From the NCBI GenBank assembly GCA_964585685.1, contig CAZPEP010000015.1:1-64000 (forward strand): DNA of 64,000 bases, read 5' to 3'. Below, piece by piece: positions 61,558-64,000 of the stretch; position 1 is the first letter of the stretch; every line of letters starts with the position of its first letter. Below the pieces are notes generated by a model. It was given only the letters and a program-made list of their open reading frames with translations, was not told the DNA's origin and did not search any database. A program made the translations under genes and the position numbers. This DNA is from JALHVH01 sp964585685 (GTDB lineage Bacteria > Acidobacteriota > Aminicenantia > Aminicenantales > Saccharicenantaceae).

Positions 61558-61722
61558 TTACTTCTTCTTAGCGGCTACCTTCTTGTCCTCTGCTTTCGCC
61601 TTTCCGATTGAGCGAGTGGGGGAGGGGCCGATATGGGAAATCCCAAGCTCCGTCTCAATCTTGAATTGTTCCTCCGGCGTGAAGAGACGCCTTGCCATTT
61701 TGCTCCACATTCTCCATGCCAT
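61558..61722 (-). CDS. Small basic protein of the element, 54 residues
   Basis: GGAGG lies seven bases before the ATG at 61722. The product begins MAWRMWSKMARRLFTPEEQF, continues KIETELGISHIGPSP and ends in a lysine-rich tail (AEDKKVAAKKK). It is strongly basic and lies just inside the element end, between att-adjacent repeats and the cargo. A small DNA-binding or directionality (Xis-like) role is possible from position and charge, but no fold is recognised. A run of short repeats sits directly upstream. Confidence 0.6.
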   Translation of the reverse strand: MAWRMWSKMARRLFTPEEQFKIETELGISHIGPSPTRSIGKAKAEDKKVAAKKK

Positions 61723-61742
61723 GATAGAACCTCCTTAATAGA

Positions 61743-61810
61743 TTTAGACCGGACCGGCCCTTTAGACCGGCACTGGTCTTTAGTGACCCTTGTCACAAAT
61801 ACGTCACAAA
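61743..61810. repeat. Cluster of short direct and inverted repeats inside the element end
   Basis: TTTAGACC at 61743-61750 and 61761-61768, with a related inverted GGTCTTTA near 61775. GTCACAAA at 61792-61799 and 61803-61810, with an inverted GTGAC at 61783-61787. About 80-150 bases from the att core, this fits arm-type recombinase sites or an operator for the small gene beside it. Confidence 0.55.
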
Positions 61811-61890
61811 AAGTCTACTAAACTCGCGTAAAAATAGATAACGGTGCCCAAAGAAAGTGCTCGGAAAACAATGGAAAATATGGGGTGGAC

Positions 61891-61937
61891 ATGGCGGGGT
61901 CGACGAGACTCGAACTCGCGACCTCCGGCGTGACAGG
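61891..61937. repeat. Attachment site at the intact tRNA-Asp (47-bp direct repeat)
   Basis: Same 47 bases as 55771-55817. It covers the tRNA from the anticodon loop to CCA plus one base, so the inserted DNA recreated a full tRNA. Confidence 0.93.
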
Positions 61938-61968
61938 CCGGCGTTCTAACCAGCTGAACTACGACCCC
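61892..61968 (-). tRNA. tRNA-Asp (GTC)
   Basis: A 77-base tRNA with CCA encoded. Acceptor stem GGGGTCG/CGACCCC, discriminator G, D arm GTTC...GAAC, anticodon stem CCGGC/GCCGG with loop CTGTCAC (anticodon GTC), and T arm around TTCGAGT. The discriminator G and anticodon fit aspartate. It is the integration target of the 6.1-kb element. Confidence 0.97.
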
Positions 61969-61985
61969 GCAAAATGGGCGCCGTC

Positions 61986-62014
61986 ATTATACGGATTCGG
62001 CCGTTCAAATTCAA
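61986..62014 (-). promoter_or_regulatory. Promoter of tRNA-Asp
   Basis: TTGAAT (62009-62014), 17 bases, TATAAT (61986-61991), 18 bases before the mature 5' end. Confidence 0.8.
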
Positions 62015-62040
62015 TAGCCCTCCTATAAAGGGGGGGGCAG

Positions 62041-62076
62041 ATCTTAATATTTAACAAAAAAAAATAAATGTTAAGA
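62041..62076 (-). terminator. AT-rich stem-loop at the end of the serine hydrolase gene
   Basis: TCTTAATATTTA and TAAATGTTAAGA pair with one mismatch around an A9/T9 loop, overlapping the stop codon at 62071. It could terminate the hydrolase transcript. Confidence 0.45.
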
Positions 62077-63444
62077 CCTGACCGCTCTCGGCAGCCAGGC
62101 GCGGATCTGGCGGCCGACGCGCTCGGCGCTAGGGGGGCTGATATTGGACATGACAACGATCACGTAGCCGCTTTCCGGGTCCCATTCGAGGACGGCGTTG
62201 AGGCCGGGGGCGCCGCCGGCGATGCCGAACCCGCCGCGCGTCTTCTCCGTGACCCCGGCCAGCTTCCCGTTGCCGAGGGCAATCGTGTACTTAAGAAGGT
62301 CATGCGCCGTGGAGTATCCTCCGCCTGCAGAGCTTCCCCGCCCGGGCAGGGTCTCGTAGTTCTGCTTCCACACCGAGCCGTCCCGCGCATAGCCGAGCGC
62401 CCGGTTTGGGACATCGGCGTCCATCGGGTACGAGGCCGTATCATTCATGCCCGCCAGCTTGAAGATATGGTCTCTGACATAGTCGTAGTAATTCTGGCCG
62501 GAAGCTTTCGCGACGATGAGGCCCAGAACGACATAGCCGCCGTTCGAATAGCGCTCCCTCGCGCCCGGCTCGAACTCGAGGGGCTTGTCGGCAAAGAGAG
62601 GCAGGTAATCCTCGAGCGAGAGGAGCTTCTCCTTGGGCGCCGCCTCGTATCGTTCGCCGAAGAAATCGCCGATGCCCGAGGTCATGTCAAGGAGGTGGCG
62701 AACCGTAACCTTGGCCGCAGCGTCCTTGTTCGGATAATCCGGCAGGAACTTCCCGATAGTATCGGTGGACGCGATCTTCCCCTTCGCGATGAGCTGGCGG
62801 ACCGCAAGCGCCGTGAAGGACTTATTGATAGAGCCGACGTTGAATTTCGTGTCGACGCGGTTCAAAATATTCTTTTCACGATCGGCATATCCGTAGGCCT
62901 GTTCTAAGATAGGTTTGCCGTTCCTGGCGATCAGGATGACCCCGGAAAATTCTTCGGCCCGTGCCTCCCGCTCCCCATATTCCTTGACGGCGGCAATCAG
63001 CTCTCCGTCGTCTTTCTTGGGATCGGTGCCGTTCTCCCCGCCTTCCTCCACGGCCTCGACGCGTATGCCGAGGAGCCCGAACGGCTCGTTGGGCTCGAAT
63101 TCGAAGTCCATCCGGACGGTCGGGCCGTTCGTCGTCCGGGCGACGACGCTCACGAAAGCCCCCCGCGACTCGACGACTTTCCGAAGATCGATCGTGCCCA
63201 TCCGTTCCCGCATCTGCCGATAGCGGTCCAACCGGGCCTCGACCGGCGTCTTGAGGAGCGCCTCCTTCGCGACGCGGCCCTCGAAGAATTCCTTCATGGC
63301 CGCTTCCCCGCCGTTGAAGGCCTTGACATAGGCCGCGACGCTCCGCCCGGCCGGCGTTTCGGGGAGAATAACCTTGGTCTCTTGGGCAAGGCCGGCCATG
63401 GCTAGAAACGCGACCGCGAATATCGGGACGAACCGCTTTTTCAT
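62071..63444 (-). CDS. Secreted beta-lactamase-fold serine hydrolase (class C/PBP4-like)
   Basis: A 457-residue exported protein. After a signal peptide (about 1-20) comes an N-terminal domain of about 125 residues, NTF2-like in appearance. Next is the serine beta-lactamase-like domain with the nucleophile motif SINKS (SxxK), the YSN tyrosine motif (RERYSNGGYVVLG) and a late GGAPGLNAV near the third motif. Such proteins are often esterases or D-aminopeptidases rather than beta-lactamases. It lies next to tRNA-Asp and is not part of the element. Resistance cannot be inferred. Confidence 0.86.
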   Translation of the reverse strand: MKKRFVPIFAVAFLAMAGLAQETKVILPETPAGRSVAAYVKAFNGGEAAMKEFFEGRVAKEALLKTPVEARLDRYRQMRERMGTIDLRKVVESRGAFVSVVARTTNGPTVRMDFEFEPNEPFGLLGIRVEAVEEGGENGTDPKKDDGELIAAVKEYGEREARAEEFSGVILIARNGKPILEQAYGYADREKNILNRVDTKFNVGSINKSFTALAVRQLIAKGKIASTDTIGKFLPDYPNKDAAAKVTVRHLLDMTSGIGDFFGERYEAAPKEKLLSLEDYLPLFADKPLEFEPGARERYSNGGYVVLGLIVAKASGQNYYDYVRDHIFKLAGMNDTASYPMDADVPNRALGYARDGSVWKQNYETLPGRGSSAGGGYSTAHDLLKYTIALGNGKLAGVTEKTRGGFGIAGGAPGLNAVLEWDPESGYVIVVMSNISPPSAERVGRQIRAWLPRAVRS

Positions 63445-63524
63445 GTTTAGGGCTTCCTCCCTGTTTCAACCCGTGCTCTTAATCGGAAGAACCAAGCGCG
63501 CCGGCGTTCGGTTGCATCCCGTCC

Positions 63525-64000
63525 CTACATCTTCTCGAGGGCCGCGATGCGCTCCTCGATGGGCGGGTGGGTGCTGAAGAGCTTGTTGACGCCGCCCTTG
63601 ATGTCCTTGAGCGGGTTGACGATATAGAGGTGGGCGGTGGCCTTGTTGGCGGCCTCGAGAGGCTCCGTGTCGGCGGAAATCTTCCGGAGGGCCGAGGCCA
63701 ACCCCGCCGGATAGCGGGTCAGCATGGCCGCGCTCGCATCGGCCAGGAACTCGCGCTTCCTGGAGACGGCGAGCTGGATGATCGTCGCGATAAGCGGTGA
63801 AAGGAGGGCGAAGACGAGCCCCACTACGACCAGAATGGCCCCGGCGCCGCCCGATCCCCGGTCGTTCCGGCTCCGCCTCCGCCCGCCGCCCCATAAAAAG
63901 CTCCTGAGGATCCAGTCGCTCAACAGGGCCACCACGCCGGCCATGACCACGACCACGGTCTGGAGGCGGACATCGTAGTTCTTAATGTGGGACATCTCGT
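63525..64000 (-). CDS. M48-family (HtpX-like) metallopeptidase, C-terminal part
   Basis: The N-terminal part lies beyond the window. The visible chain starts inside the zinc motif (EMSHIKNYD, part of HExxH), then has two membrane helices (VVVVMAGVVALLSDWIL and AILVVVGLVFALLSPLIATI). The third zinc-ligand region SRKREFLADASAAMLTRYPA and the typical end FSTHPPIEERIAALEKM follow. HtpX-like proteases take part in membrane protein quality control. The last 80 bases before the serine hydrolase hold no other feature. Confidence 0.93.
   Translation of the reverse strand, partial: EMSHIKNYDVRLQTVVVVMAGVVALLSDWILRSFLWGGGRRRSRNDRGSGGAGAILVVVGLVFALLSPLIATIIQLAVSRKREFLADASAAMLTRYPAGLASALRKISADTEPLEAANKATAHLYIVNPLKDIKGGVNKLFSTHPPIEERIAALEKM

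Larger units (their letters stand above)
55771..61937. mobile_element. Integrative element in the 3' end of tRNA-Asp, about 6.1 kb
   Basis: Bounded by 47-bp direct repeats, with a tyrosine integrase next to the distal repeat and an intact tRNA-Asp rebuilt at the other end. Cargo is small unknown proteins, two exported proteins and a RiPP-like peptide. Composition is patchier and less GC-rich than the host. No capsid, replication or conjugation gene is recognisable, so it is a small satellite-like or decayed element. Confidence 0.9.

Noticed and set aside
62071..63444. Antibiotic-resistance beta-lactamase
   Set aside because: The SxxK and YSN motifs are shared with esterases and D-aminopeptidases. 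Nothing supports a resistance role.

Overview
The window is a GC-rich bacterial chromosome segment, by eye about 60-65% GC. Gene content is ribosomal proteins, many lipoproteins and secreted proteins, several secreted peptidase families (M28, S41, S9, M14, M48, beta-lactamase-like), CBM9/DUF5916 proteins, a membrane [NiFe]-hydrogenase and an aldehyde:ferredoxin oxidoreductase. This suits an anaerobic, protein-using member of Acidobacteriota or Candidatus Aminicenantes. That placement is inference from gene content, not a phylogeny. Most promoters I could read are housekeeping-type (TTGACA-like box, 16-18 bases, TATAAT-like box).

Layout. 0-6 kb: rplM-rpsI-rpsB, a TPR lipoprotein, an amidase-GerMN-der operon and the tmRNA gene, all on the minus strand. 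6.1-6.7 kb: a shattered lactate permease. 6.7-20.3 kb: one long minus-strand operon. Reading in its own direction it encodes a molybdopterin-oxidoreductase-like protein that lacks the catalytic Cys/Sec, a sulfhydrogenase-type HydB/HydG pair, a hydrogenase maturation protease, a minimal Ech-type [NiFe]-hydrogenase (A, D-E fusion, B, F, C), a response regulator and two histidine kinases. The genes overlap or nearly touch and probably form one H2/NAD(P)H/ferredoxin membrane complex with its own signalling genes. 20-34.6 kb: response regulator, peptidases, two methyltransferases, a small toxin-antitoxin pair, a HEAT-repeat gene cut by an in-frame TGA, an exported FAD oxidoreductase, and a 980-residue metalloprotease/propeller/barrel protein.

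34.7-41.3 kb is a signalling island. An ECF sigma factor overlaps a membrane anti-sigma factor whose outer part is 81 consecutive nine-residue repeats. A PrsW-type intramembrane protease is divergent from them, and an RsbW-cNMP-SpoIIE fusion with a STAS protein lies beside it. The simplest reading is a proteolysis-controlled sigma switch with an unusual giant repeat domain. 41.6-46.1 kb carries an Nramp-like transporter and a lower-GC, probably acquired, alcohol dehydrogenase-AOR pair.

46.3-55.3 kb holds a DUF5916 protein, an S9 peptidase, an acetyltransferase-M20 fusion with foreign codon style and a leaderless promoter, and an M14 carboxypeptidase. 55.77-61.94 kb is a 6.1-kb integrative element in the 3' end of tRNA-Asp. 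It has 47-bp direct repeats, a tyrosine integrase fused to an excisionase-like domain, small unknown proteins, and an unlisted 59-residue Cys-rich peptide gene that looks like a RiPP precursor. A decayed copy of the same tRNA end at 48.8 kb hints at earlier integration events. The window ends with a beta-lactamase-fold hydrolase and a partial M48 peptidase.
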